DNA from: JAGXLP01 sp964649445
GTDB taxonomy: Bacteria; Bipolaricaulota; Bipolaricaulia; M55B111
Assembly (NCBI GenBank): GCA_964649445.1
Contig: CAZYPS010000021.1
Location: forward strand, 1-26,575
DNA length: 26,575 nt
Direction of reading: 5' to 3'
A program made the translations under genes and the position numbers. This document shows positions 15,304 through 23,805 of this stretch, piece after piece. Each line of letters starts with the position of its first letter. The stretch's first letter is position 1. The notes beneath the pieces were generated by a model. That model worked only from the letters and a program-made list of their open reading frames with translations. It was not told the DNA's origin and searched no databases.

Positions 15304-16767
15304 ATGAGTGAAAAAACAGTGCATCTTTGGCAGGAAATCAAAAAAAATTTAGAAAAGGAGCTACCGGAGGCAAGTTTTGAAACCTGGGTCAATAGTCTTG
15401 AGCCAGTTGACCTCCAGGACGGCCGGATTGAAGTATTAGCTCCTAGTGGTTTTATAAAGCGCGGTCTGGAAGAACGCTATCTGGACCTAATAAGATCCAC
15501 GGCTAAGCAATTGACCGGCGAGGAGAAAGAGGTAATAGTTCAGGTAGCGGAACCAGAAGAGACAGAGACCGCCAAAGTCGAAGGAGGCTCTACCGGAAAA
15601 AGCCTTCAGCCTCCCCCAGTCAGCTCCAGCGGTAATTCTACTGGAGGATCTTCAGGTCCGGCCTCCCGGGGGGTCGATTCTAATAAACCTCTCGAGTCTC
15701 AGAACGAATCAGCCAATTCAGGCGGTAAGATGGCCCTCAACCGGGAATATACTTTCGACAATTTCGTCCAGAGTAAAAGCAACCAGCTAGCCTGTGCGGC
15801 CAGTCGAGCAGTGGCGGAGTCGCCCGCGGATTCTTACAATCCTCTCTTTCTGTACTCCAAGGTCGGGCTGGGGAAGACACACCTCCTTCACTCCGTCGGA
15901 AACTACCTGAAAAGTCAGAATCCCTCCGAGAAGATAATCTACACCTCCTCGGAAAGGTTTGCCATCGAAATGATCCAGGCAATCAGGCAAAATAAAACTG
16001 ACGAGTTCAGGAAGAAATATCGATCAGTCCAGGCATTTCTTCTCGACGATGTCCAGTTCCTTGAAAACAAAGAAGGGACCCAGGAGGAACTTTTCCATAC
16101 GTTTAACGAACTCTACGGAAACAATAAGCAGATCGTGTTAACTTCCGACCGACCCCCTCAAGAATTTTCCGATCTCCAGGAGAGGCTCGTATCGAGGTTC
16201 AGGTGGGGCCTCGTCGCGGACATCCAACCACCAAATTTCGAGACGAGGGTTGCAATACTGCGGAAAAAAGCAACCCAAAAAGGGCTGGAAGTGAGCGACG
16301 AAGTTCTGGAATTAATCGCGACCAGGATATCGACGAACGTTCGCGCCCTGGAAGGTGCTCTTATCAAAGCCGTGGCTCACGCGAACCTGGCGGAGGGTAA
16401 ATTAGAAATTGATGAAGTAAGAAATTTCCTTCCGAACGAAACACAAGAAAAATCGAAGAAGCTAACGGTGGATTCCATCAAAGAAGTCGTGGCAAATAAC
16501 TACGACCTCTCTCCGAGCGAGTTGGAAGGGAAAAGCCGGAAGAAGGAGATTGCCCGGGCAAGACACATCGCTATCTACCTTGCCAGAGAACTAACGGATA
16601 GTTCTTTCCCTGCCCTGGGGAAAAAGTTCGGTGACCGTGATCATAGCACGGTAATGCACTCTCACCAGAAAATAGATAGCATGATAGAGGATACTCCCTT
16701 GCTCTATGAAGAGATAAAAGAATTAAAAGAAGAAATTCGGTCCAGTTTCGATACCCCCACGGGCTAG
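15304..16767 (+). CDS. dnaA: Chromosomal replication initiator protein DnaA
   Basis: This 487-residue protein has all four DnaA domains: domain I (about 1-75, helicase-loading and oligomerisation), a Ser/Gly/Pro-rich linker (about 90-145), the AAA+ domain with Walker A (residues 185-192), Walker B LLDD (D248, D249), sensor I (LTSDRPP) and the RLVSRFRWGL arginine region, and domain IV with the DNA-binding signature GDRDHSTVMH. Domain I-II similarity and length are normal. Oddly, Walker A reads SKVGLGKT instead of GGVGLGKT, so the first glycine is Ser185. The ATG at 15304 has no clear ribosome-binding site. No dnaN follows; the next gene is a carrier protein 219 bases away. Confidence 0.97.
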   Translation: MSEKTVHLWQEIKKNLEKELPEASFETWVNSLEPVDLQDGRIEVLAPSGFIKRGLEERYLDLIRSTAKQLTGEEKEVIVQVAEPEETETAKVEGGSTGKSLQPPPVSSSGNSTGGSSGPASRGVDSNKPLESQNESANSGGKMALNREYTFDNFVQSKSNQLACAASRAVAESPADSYNPLFLYSKVGLGKTHLLHSVGNYLKSQNPSEKIIYTSSERFAIEMIQAIRQNKTDEFRKKYRSVQAFLLDDVQFLENKEGTQEELFHTFNELYGNNKQIVLTSDRPPQEFSDLQERLVSRFRWGLVADIQPPNFETRVAILRKKATQKGLEVSDEVLELIATRISTNVRALEGALIKAVAHANLAEGKLEIDEVRNFLPNETQEKSKKLTVDSIKEVVANNYDLSPSELEGKSRKKEIARARHIAIYLARELTDSSFPALGKKFGDRDHSTVMHSHQKIDSMIEDTPLLYEEIKELKEEIRSSFDTPTG

Positions 16768-16901
16768 GGCTTTTTACTTAGTGGATTATCGCTCCCCGAA
16801 ATAGATACGACTTTCTAACCAGCAAAACAATCAAATCATCTTTTGGAGCTCAAATTATATTTAATTGATCAAATTCCCGGTCTCTGGTACGATTATCATG
16901 C

Positions 16902-16931
16902 TTGACCAACTGGTTACGGCTCAGCTAAAAT
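16902..16931 (+). promoter_or_regulatory. Candidate promoter of the carrier-protein gene
   Basis: TTGACC (16902-16907), an 18-base spacer and TAAAAT (16926-16931) fit a sigma-70-type promoter, about 55 bases before the TTG start. A second TTGACA lies at 16935-16940 but lacks a good -10. Confidence 0.45.
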
Positions 16932-16986
16932 AAATTGACATTGTCGAACTTTCAGGGAAGATTACATTTCAAAGTTGGTGATATAT

Positions 16987-17229
16987 TTGTCCGATACCAT
17001 AGACGTGAAGGTCCCTGAACTCGGTAAAGTCGAGGAAGTTAGTTTGATAGCATGGAAAGTTTCACCGGGTGACGAAGTAGCAAAGGGGGCAGAGGTAGCC
17101 GAAATAGAAACCATGAAATCCACTTTCTCAGTTGAAGCTCCAGTAACCGGTCAAATGGATCAGATATTTACGGAATCCGGCAACAAGGTAGAAGTGGGCG
17201 AAGTACTCGCCACGATAAAATCCAACTAG
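16987..17229 (+). CDS. Stand-alone biotinyl/lipoyl-type carrier domain protein
   Basis: This 80-residue protein is a single biotinyl/lipoyl domain: VPELG near the start, the WKVSPGDEV turn, IETMKS with the modified lysine at K44, and the mirror-image half ending VEVGEVLATI. In such domains the swinging lysine carries biotin (usual context MKM) or lipoate (usual context DKA). The ETMKS context is intermediate, leaning to biotin by the Met before Lys. Proteins of this kind serve multi-subunit carboxylases, decarboxylases or acyltransferases, but no partner enzyme is nearby. The start is TTG 16987, four bases after GGTGAT (16977-16982); an in-frame TTG at 16975 overlaps that ribosome-binding site and is less likely. 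Confidence 0.85.
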   Translation: MSDTIDVKVPELGKVEEVSLIAWKVSPGDEVAKGAEVAEIETMKSTFSVEAPVTGQMDQIFTESGNKVEVGEVLATIKSN

Positions 17230-17346
17230 TATTGGACTTATACTTAAAAAGTATTCTTGGGGGTGATTTAAGGGACGATCTTTTTAGTAGGCGTTTTTGT
17301 AATTAAGTTCGCGCAAGTTTTCTGAATTTCTTCAAGGAGGGAGAAT

Positions 17347-18546
17347 ATGAGGTTAAATAAAAAACTCACCATAGCAGTTTCACTAATACTTAGTTTAACA
17401 TTAATATCTGGATTATTTGTAACTGGTTTTGCCCAGGAAGATGGAGAAACCTATCGAATCGGACTGGTCTTCGACGTCGGCGGAAAAGGAGACAAAAGCT
17501 TTAACGACTCCGCTTATCGTGGTCTGGAATGGGCAAAAAACGGAAGTGACGAATTTGAAGAATTCGAAGCTCTGCCGATTAACTTCACTACAATAGAACC
17601 CGGCTCCGGAGGAGCAGGACGCGCAGACGCGATGAGAATGATGGCTTCTCAGGGGTTCGATCTGGTTATCGGCGTAGGCTTCCTGTTTACCGATGCCGCG
17701 ACGGATCTCGCGAGGAACTTTCCCAACGTCAACTTCGCCGTTGTGGACTACGCTCAATTCGAAAATATTCCTTCCAATCTGAGAGGACTTTCCTTCGCCG
17801 AGCACGAGGGGTCCTTCCTGGTTGGAGCACTCGCCGCAATGAAGTCCGAGACAGGCAAGATTGGATTCGTCGGTGGCCAGGAATCTCCATTGATCGGGAA
17901 GTTTGAAGCAGGCTTCAAATCAGGTGCCTGGTACGTTAACCCCGATCTCGAGATCTCCGCCAGGTACGTCGGTACGACCGGCGAAGCCTTCGCAAATCCG
18001 GCCAAAGGGAAGGAAATAGCAAAAGCCATGTACAGCAACGACGTGGACGTAATCTACCACGCAGCAGGCCTTTCCGGTGCCGGCGTAATTGAAGCCGCTT
18101 CCGAAACGGATAACTACGCGATCGGCGTTGACTCCGATCAGAATTACCTCGCTCCAGGAAACGTCCTTACAAGCATGCTCAAACGCGTAGACGTCTCGGT
18201 CTATCAGACAATTAGGGACGTAGTAGAAGGCAATTTCGAAGGTGGAACCGTCAAATCATTTGGACCTGAGGATAACGGTGTCGGTTACGCAGTTGACGTC
18301 TTCAACCGTGTAGAAGAGTTCCCGGAATTGGTCGACCAGCTGGAAAACGAAGGGGTTGTCAAGCTGCCCGCACTTGGTGAGACACAAATTTCACCCAAGC
18401 GAATAGACCAACTTCCGAGCGAAAACCTTGTAACCGATAGCATGCTCGCAAGGGTTGAAGAATTAAGAAACCAGTTAGTAGCCGGCGAATTCACTGTACC
18501 GTCTAATCCCGACGACGTCTCAGCTGAGGAACCGGTCAAACGATAG
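17347..18546 (+). CDS. nupN: BMP/PnrA-family nucleoside-binding protein of an ABC importer
   Basis: This 399-residue protein belongs to the Bmp/Med/PnrA family, extracytoplasmic receptors that deliver nucleosides to ABC importers. After a signal peptide (basic MRLNKK, hydrophobic core, cleavage near GFA/QE), the family hallmark GLVFDVGGKGDKSFNDSAY appears. Further family segments are VIGVGFLF, FAVVDY, GSFLVGALAA and IGFVGGQ. Most characterised members are lipoproteins, but no lipobox Cys exists here, suggesting a soluble periplasmic protein. The ATG at 17347 follows AAGGAGGGAG. It heads an operon with the ATPase and permeases, separated from them by a terminator at 18572-18607 that probably makes the receptor more abundant than the other subunits. 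Confidence 0.93.
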   Translation: MRLNKKLTIAVSLILSLTLISGLFVTGFAQEDGETYRIGLVFDVGGKGDKSFNDSAYRGLEWAKNGSDEFEEFEALPINFTTIEPGSGGAGRADAMRMMASQGFDLVIGVGFLFTDAATDLARNFPNVNFAVVDYAQFENIPSNLRGLSFAEHEGSFLVGALAAMKSETGKIGFVGGQESPLIGKFEAGFKSGAWYVNPDLEISARYVGTTGEAFANPAKGKEIAKAMYSNDVDVIYHAAGLSGAGVIEAASETDNYAIGVDSDQNYLAPGNVLTSMLKRVDVSVYQTIRDVVEGNFEGGTVKSFGPEDNGVGYAVDVFNRVEEFPELVDQLENEGVVKLPALGETQISPKRIDQLPSENLVTDSMLARVEELRNQLVAGEFTVPSNPDDVSAEEPVKR

Positions 18547-18571
18547 ACGTGAATTGTTGAAAATACTAACT

Positions 18572-18608
18572 AAGAGGACCCGGAAATCCTTTCCCGGGTC
18601 CTCTTTTG
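18572..18608 (+). terminator. Rho-independent terminator between binding protein and ATPase
   Basis: AAGAGGACCCGG (18572-18583) pairs perfectly with CCGGGTCCTCTT (18594-18605), and a T-rich stretch (TTTTGTT) overlaps and follows the stem. It lies 25 bases after the binding-protein stop and 34 bases before the ATPase start. As no new promoter is obvious, partial read-through to the ATPase is the likely arrangement. Confidence 0.88.
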
Positions 18609-18641
18609 TTATATTTAGAGAAGAGTTAGAGGGGGTTTATA

Positions 18642-20234
18642 GTGGTAGGAGATAAGCACTCAGAGACGGATGCTGATCCTCTAATACGAATGGAAGGAAT
18701 CACCAAACGGTTCCCCGGTGTTCTGGCAAATGATTCCGTAGACTTTTCCGTCCAGGAAGGGGAAATCCACGCACTTGTTGGGGAGAACGGCGCGGGTAAG
18801 ACCACCCTGATGAAGATCCTCTATGGTATCTATTCGGGCGACGTGGGTCAAATATACTTCGAAGATGAACCCGTCAAAATCGAGAACCCAAAAGACGCTA
18901 ACAACCTGGGTATAGGGATGGTCCATCAGCATTTTATGCTCGTTCCACCCCTTTCTGTAGTAGACAATATAACTCTAGGAAGCGAGATCGCCCACCGCGG
19001 AATACTTGACAGGGAAGAAGGTAAAAAGAGGATCCAGAATCTTGCGAACGACATCGGGTTCGAAATAGATCCGGAAGCAAAGATTGAGGATCTTTCCGTT
19101 GGAGTACGGCAAAGGATCGAAATACTTAAAGTGCTCTTTCGAGAAGCAGAGGTGCTCATTCTCGACGAGCCCACGGCGGTACTCACTCCCCAGGAAGTAG
19201 AAAGCCTTTACGAGATCCTCAATAATCTCCTTGAACAGGGTAAGACGATCATATTTATTACTCATAAACTAAACGAAGTAATGGACATCGCCGACAGAGT
19301 AACTGTGATGAGGGATGGAAAAGAAGTAGGGACAAAAGAGATCGAAAATACTTCCAAGAAAGAACTTGCCAACATGATGGTTGGCAGAGAAGTCCTTCTG
19401 AGGGTGGAAAAGGAAGAACCAGAACTTGGGGAAGAGCTAATTCGGGCAGAAAACCTGACAGTTACCAACAACGAAGGTGTAGAATTGGTTAGCGACGTAT
19501 CTTTCTCGGTTCGCGAGGGAGAGGTTTTTGGCATAGCCGGCGTTCAAGGAAACGGACAAACAGAGTTAATCGAGTCTCTAACGGGAATAGACGAGTTCTC
19601 TTCCGGAACAGTGGAAGTCCAAAATTCCGACTTGACAAATGCGGACGGTCAGAAGATTCGCAAAGAAGGAGTCGGTCACATCCCAGAGGACCGACTTGAT
19701 CGGGGGATGATCACCGATTTTACCGTTACGGAGAACTTCGTCCTCGGTTACCATACCTTCAAACGTTACTCCAGCCGACTATTCATGAAGTTAAAGGATA
19801 TGGACGAACACGCCAAGGAAGCTGTGGAGGAATTCGATATCAAAACTCCGTCCACGAAAACGCTCGCCGAGAGTCTCTCCGGGGGTAACCAGCAGAAGTT
19901 GATTGTGGCCCGGGAACTATCCCAGCAACCCAAACTTCTCATTGCGGCTCAGCCCACAAGAGGAATTGACGTAGGAGCAATAGAGTTCGTTCACGAACGC
20001 CTCATGGAAGAGCGAGCCAAAGGGAAAGGCCTCCTGCTAGTTTCTTCCGAACTGGACGAAATTATATCTTTAAGCGACAGAATAGCGGTTATATACGAGG
20101 GTGAATTTATCGGGATGTTTGATGCGGACGAAACTTCGAAAGAGGAACTGGGTATTTATATGACCGGTTCCGAGCGTCAGGATAAAGAAGAAGTCAAAAA
20201 GAAAGCTCTAGACGAGATTTCTCTCAGGGAATGA
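18642..20234 (+). CDS. nupO: Nucleoside ABC importer ATPase, two fused ABC domains
   Basis: This 530-residue protein contains two ABC domains in tandem, as in RbsA- and NupO-type sugar and nucleoside importers. Domain 1 has Walker A GENGAGKTT, a Q-loop in VHQHFML, signature LSVGVRQR and Walker B LILDEPTAVL. Domain 2 has the degenerate Walker A GVQGNGQTE (no Lys), which is usual in this family, signature LSGGNQQK, and a Walker B equivalent LLIAAQPTRGID in which the catalytic Glu is replaced by Gln. So one site is probably catalytic and one degenerate. The start is GTG 18642 with GAGGGGG upstream. It is followed by two permease genes, spaced 9 and 1 nt, supporting an operon. Confidence 0.95.
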   Translation: MVGDKHSETDADPLIRMEGITKRFPGVLANDSVDFSVQEGEIHALVGENGAGKTTLMKILYGIYSGDVGQIYFEDEPVKIENPKDANNLGIGMVHQHFMLVPPLSVVDNITLGSEIAHRGILDREEGKKRIQNLANDIGFEIDPEAKIEDLSVGVRQRIEILKVLFREAEVLILDEPTAVLTPQEVESLYEILNNLLEQGKTIIFITHKLNEVMDIADRVTVMRDGKEVGTKEIENTSKKELANMMVGREVLLRVEKEEPELGEELIRAENLTVTNNEGVELVSDVSFSVREGEVFGIAGVQGNGQTELIESLTGIDEFSSGTVEVQNSDLTNADGQKIRKEGVGHIPEDRLDRGMITDFTVTENFVLGYHTFKRYSSRLFMKLKDMDEHAKEAVEEFDIKTPSTKTLAESLSGGNQQKLIVARELSQQPKLLIAAQPTRGIDVGAIEFVHERLMEERAKGKGLLLVSSELDEIISLSDRIAVIYEGEFIGMFDADETSKEELGIYMTGSERQDKEEVKKKALDEISLRE

Positions 20235-20243
20235 TTAATTACA

Positions 20244-21335
20244 ATGAAAAGTGAAAGAAGAAAAGAGCTTTTATTTAACGTATTGATGAACGGAGTTGCT
20301 CCGCTAGTTGCCATTCTTATTGCCTTTGCGATTGGCGGAATAGTAATTACGTCTCTCGGCACAAATCCTTTCGCGTTCTTCTCGCGAATGATCAGCCTGA
20401 ATTTCGGTTCGATGCGCGGGGTAAGCCAGATGATTTATCGGGCTACTCCTTACTTCTTCACGGCTATGGCACTTTCCTTCGCTTTCAAAGCCGGGCTGTT
20501 CAATATCGGTGCAGAAGGGCAAATGTTTATCGGCGGACTTGCTCTGGCCTGGGTCGGTTTTACATTCACGTGGCTCCCATTTCCGATCCTGTTCATTCTT
20601 TGTCTGATCGCAGGTTTTCTGGGTGGAGCTCTCTGGGGAGCGATACCCGGCTATCTAAAAGTAAAGCGGGGAGCCCACGAAGTCATTACTACGATAATGT
20701 TGAACTTCATAGCTATTGCCCTGGTCCAGTACCTCGTCCAGAACCATTTCATGAATCCGGAGTGGGGAATTCCCCATACACCTACGGTGGCTGAAGGGGC
20801 TTACGCACCGAGCCTGGGCAAGATTATCCCCTGGTTTCCAGCAGGAACCCGGGCAAATGTAATGTTCCTTGTTGCCCTGATACTCGCCGGGGTGACGGTA
20901 GTTCTGCTCGAACGGACGAAACTGGGCTACGAAATCAGAGCCACGGGTCTTAATCCAAACTCAGCTGAGTACGCCGGGATTGATATATCGAGCCGAACCG
21001 TAATGACGATGGCAATCAGCGGTGGCTTCGCCGGCATGGCAACCGCGAACTTCATCCTGGGACCGGGAAGTCATTACTTCCTAAAAAGCGAGTACGGAGG
21101 CATAGGTTTTTCCGGAATTGCCGTCGGTCTGCTGGGAAGAAATAATCCGGTGGGAATTGTACTCGCTGCGATACTATTCGGATTTTTAGAAAACGGCGCC
21201 CTGGGAGTTCAGCTATACTTCCCCAACGTCCCCAGGCAGATCGTCGAGATCATGCAGGCGATAATCTTAATTGTGCTCGTGATAGTGCTGGAGCTCGCTA
21301 GAAAATTCCTAAAGAGACTACAAAAGAGGGGTTAA
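20244..21335 (+). CDS. nupP: Nucleoside ABC importer permease 1
   Basis: This 363-residue protein is a polytopic membrane protein of the branched-chain/ribose-type permease family, equivalent to NupP. An N-terminal helix near residues 10-35 is followed by a periplasmic loop and at least seven more hydrophobic segments. Family stretches include FKAGLFNIGAEGQM, the cytoplasmic EAA-like loop TKLGYEIRATGLNPNSAEYAGI and GFSGIAVGLLGRNNP. It pairs with the next permease to form the membrane pore. It begins 9 nt after the ATPase stop, with weak ribosome-binding sequence (AGGGA), and ends 1 nt before the second permease. Confidence 0.93.
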   Translation: MKSERRKELLFNVLMNGVAPLVAILIAFAIGGIVITSLGTNPFAFFSRMISLNFGSMRGVSQMIYRATPYFFTAMALSFAFKAGLFNIGAEGQMFIGGLALAWVGFTFTWLPFPILFILCLIAGFLGGALWGAIPGYLKVKRGAHEVITTIMLNFIAIALVQYLVQNHFMNPEWGIPHTPTVAEGAYAPSLGKIIPWFPAGTRANVMFLVALILAGVTVVLLERTKLGYEIRATGLNPNSAEYAGIDISSRTVMTMAISGGFAGMATANFILGPGSHYFLKSEYGGIGFSGIAVGLLGRNNPVGIVLAAILFGFLENGALGVQLYFPNVPRQIVEIMQAIILIVLVIVLELARKFLKRLQKRG

Positions 21336-21336
21336 C

Positions 21337-22218
21337 GTGGACTGGATAATGGATATATTCGCGATTTCAACGTTGTTGGCGACGATCCGGATGGCCGTTC
21401 CTATTTCCCTGGCCGCTCTGGGAGGGTTGTTTTCCGAAAGTACCGGTGTCATAAACATCGCTCTGGAAGGAATCATTCTAATGGGGGCTTTCACCGGAAC
21501 TATAGTAACCAACGCAACTGGTAGCCCGTTACTTGGTATTATAATGGCGGTCGTTGCCGGGCTGGGAATGGCACTGATTCACGCGATAGCCAGTGTGACG
21601 TTCAAGGCAAATCATATAATCAGCGGAGTCGCTTTGAACTTATTCGCCACCGGAGTTACGTTCTTCCTCGCCCTGGTGCTCACCGGAGGTTCACAGGTAT
21701 CAGTCGAGAGTACTTTGCCTAATTTCCTGGGTTTGTCGCCCGTGATTTACGTCACGGTGGCAATATTTTTCCTCTCGGGATTTTTCCTCTACAGAACTAG
21801 ACTGGGTCTCCGTTTGAGAGCGACTGGTGAACACATGGCTGCAGTGGACAGCGTTGGAATTAGCGTAACCAAGATGAGGTACCTGGGAGTTCTGGTATCG
21901 GGGGCACTGGCCGGTTTGGGTGGAGGTTATCTTGCCATAGAACAGGCTAACTTCTTCACGAAGGGCATGAGTGCCGGCCGGGGTTATATCGGGCTGGCGT
22001 CGATGATATTCGGTAAATGGACGCCCTGGGGAGCCGCTGGCGCTGCGTCGCTATTCGGGTTCTCCCAAGCACTTCAATTCAGGATCTCGATACCCTTTGT
22101 ACCCGACGAATTCCTGCAGATGCTTCCCTATCTGATAACAATTATCGTTCTTGTCGGTGCAGTCGGAAGAGCCACTCCTCCTGCCGAAGACGGGAACCAC
22201 TTCATCAAAGAAGGTTAA
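21337..22218 (+). CDS. nupQ: Nucleoside ABC importer permease 2
   Basis: This 293-residue polytopic membrane protein is the second permease of the importer, equivalent to NupQ. It carries the family start (MAVPISLAALGGLFSESTGVINIALEGIIL), the EAA-like loop TRLGLRLRATGEHMAAVDSVGI and GRGYIGLASMIFGKW near the C-terminus, with about eight hydrophobic segments. It starts at GTG 21337, one base after the first permease stop, using a GAGGGG site within the end of that gene. The phosphorylase gene follows after 5 nt, so import and nucleoside breakdown are encoded together. Confidence 0.93.
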   Translation: MDWIMDIFAISTLLATIRMAVPISLAALGGLFSESTGVINIALEGIILMGAFTGTIVTNATGSPLLGIIMAVVAGLGMALIHAIASVTFKANHIISGVALNLFATGVTFFLALVLTGGSQVSVESTLPNFLGLSPVIYVTVAIFFLSGFFLYRTRLGLRLRATGEHMAAVDSVGISVTKMRYLGVLVSGALAGLGGGYLAIEQANFFTKGMSAGRGYIGLASMIFGKWTPWGAAGAASLFGFSQALQFRISIPFVPDEFLQMLPYLITIIVLVGAVGRATPPAEDGNHFIKEG

Positions 22219-22223
22219 AGAAA

Positions 22224-23528
22224 ATGAACTTTCTAGACCTCGTCCTGAAGAAGAGGAACGACGATAAGCTGGAGCCGGAGGAAATTGACTTTCTCGTGGA
22301 CAAATACGTGGCCGGTGAAATTCCCGATTATCAGATGTCGGCATTCCTGATGGCCGTCTATTTCAACACCCTCGATCGGGAAGAAACCGCACATCTTACC
22401 AAGGCAATGGCTGACTCGGGAGACCAGCTTGACCTCTCGGGTATAGAGGGGTTCAAGGTCGACAAACACTCCAGCGGGGGCGTTGGTGATTCGGTCTCGC
22501 TCGTACTCGTTCCGCTGGTCGGAGCTGTGGGGTTAAAAATCGGCAAACTTTCCGGTAGAGGTCTTGGACACACAGGCGGAACCATAGACAAACTGGAATC
22601 GATCCCTGGATTCAGAGTTAGCCTCGATACTCAGGAATTTCTAGAAAGTATGGAACGTGACGGAATGGCGATAATGGAACACACATCCGACCTCGTCCCC
22701 GCCGACCAAAAACTCTACGAGCTAAGGGACGTCACGGGGACGGTAGAATCGCTTCCTCTTATAATAAGTAGCATCATGAGCAAGAAGATCGCCTGCGGGC
22801 CCGACGGCGTAGTCCTCGATATCAAGTCCGGCGCTGGTGCCATAATGAAGGAGTTCGACCGGGCTCGGGAACTGGCTCAGGGATGTGTAGACATAGGAAA
22901 GGAAGTCGGTCTGAACGTCACCGCGCTGATAACCGACATGAACCAGCCCCTCGGACGCGCCGTGGGCAACTCTCTGGAAGTCAAAGAAGCTATAAAAGTC
23001 CTAAAAGGCGAGGTTTCCGGAGACCTCCGTAAAGTTACAGTAAACCTCGTTGGTGAACTCCTGCTTCAGTCAGAGAAGGTCGGTTCTATGGAAGAAGGCG
23101 CAGAGCTCGCCGAAGACAAATTGAACTCCGGCGTTGCTCTGGAAAAGTTCACCAGATTGATAGAAAATCAGGACGGGAACCCGGAAGTAACCGTGGATAC
23201 AGACCTCCTCCCCACAAGCGATGAAAAAATTGAGATTCGACTGGAAAAAGAGGGTTACGTCTCGAAATTGGACGCCCTGAAGATCGGCCAGGCAGCAAAC
23301 CTCCTTGGTGCAGGACGACAGGAAAAAGGCGAAAAGATCGACCCCGCCGTCGGAATTCGTATCGAGAAGAAAATAGGGGACGAAGTTTCCCCTTCCGACC
23401 CGGTCGCCCGAATTCACTACAACGACGACTCAAATCTGGCAGAAGCAAAAAGACTGGTCTGGGACGCTTATACAGTTAGCTCTTCACCTCCTTCAACACC
23501 TGAATTGATCAAGGAAAGGATCCGGTAG
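22224..23528 (+). CDS. pdp: Pyrimidine-nucleoside/thymidine phosphorylase
   Basis: This 434-residue protein is full length for the family (about 433-440). It contains VDKHSSGGVGDS, the family signature SGRGLGHTGGTIDKLE, and the substrate/phosphate-binding stretches LYELRDVTGTV, ISSIMSKKIA and LDIKSGAGA. The enzyme cleaves pyrimidine nucleosides with phosphate to a base and (deoxy)ribose-1-phosphate. Deciding between broad-specificity Pdp and thymidine-specific DeoA is not possible by eye. The start ATG 22224 is supported by AAGAAGG; a longer frame reaches back into the permease gene but only as overlap. It closes the nucleoside import operon. Confidence 0.95.
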   Translation: MNFLDLVLKKRNDDKLEPEEIDFLVDKYVAGEIPDYQMSAFLMAVYFNTLDREETAHLTKAMADSGDQLDLSGIEGFKVDKHSSGGVGDSVSLVLVPLVGAVGLKIGKLSGRGLGHTGGTIDKLESIPGFRVSLDTQEFLESMERDGMAIMEHTSDLVPADQKLYELRDVTGTVESLPLIISSIMSKKIACGPDGVVLDIKSGAGAIMKEFDRARELAQGCVDIGKEVGLNVTALITDMNQPLGRAVGNSLEVKEAIKVLKGEVSGDLRKVTVNLVGELLLQSEKVGSMEEGAELAEDKLNSGVALEKFTRLIENQDGNPEVTVDTDLLPTSDEKIEIRLEKEGYVSKLDALKIGQAANLLGAGRQEKGEKIDPAVGIRIEKKIGDEVSPSDPVARIHYNDDSNLAEAKRLVWDAYTVSSSPPSTPELIKERIR

Positions 23529-23581
23529 TTTTTTTGGGAGATAAAAATTATTTTTTAACCTTCGCCCCCTATTCTCTCTTT

Positions 23582-23703
23582 TCCAGCACTAACTTGAGGA
23601 AACCCACCTGGTATGAATTTGTTGAGGTATTAGCTAGTGGCAACCAGGACTTGTCTGAGTTAATTCTGGTTGGTCCAGGTAACGGATCTCAAGTAGCGCT
23701 GGA
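23582..23703. repeat. Multi-tier 122-bp palindromic element
   Basis: Paired segments from outside in: TCCAGC/GCTGGA (23582-23587 with 23698-23703), CTA/TAG, CTTGAG/CTCAAG (23593-23598 with 23688-23693), ACCTGG/CCAGGT (23606-23611 with 23675-23680) and CAACCAG/CTGGTTG (23641-23647 with 23666-23672). Internal loops separate the tiers. About 28 base pairs in total is far beyond chance for this length. It encodes nothing. Confidence 0.72.
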
Positions 23704-23805
23704 GAAACGAGTAGTGAGGTATCCTCTTTTGCCTTCCAGCTGCGTAATTAAAATATTTAGGTTTCCGCACCTAAGCTCATCCGCACCGGCAACTTATTCA
23801 CTCAA

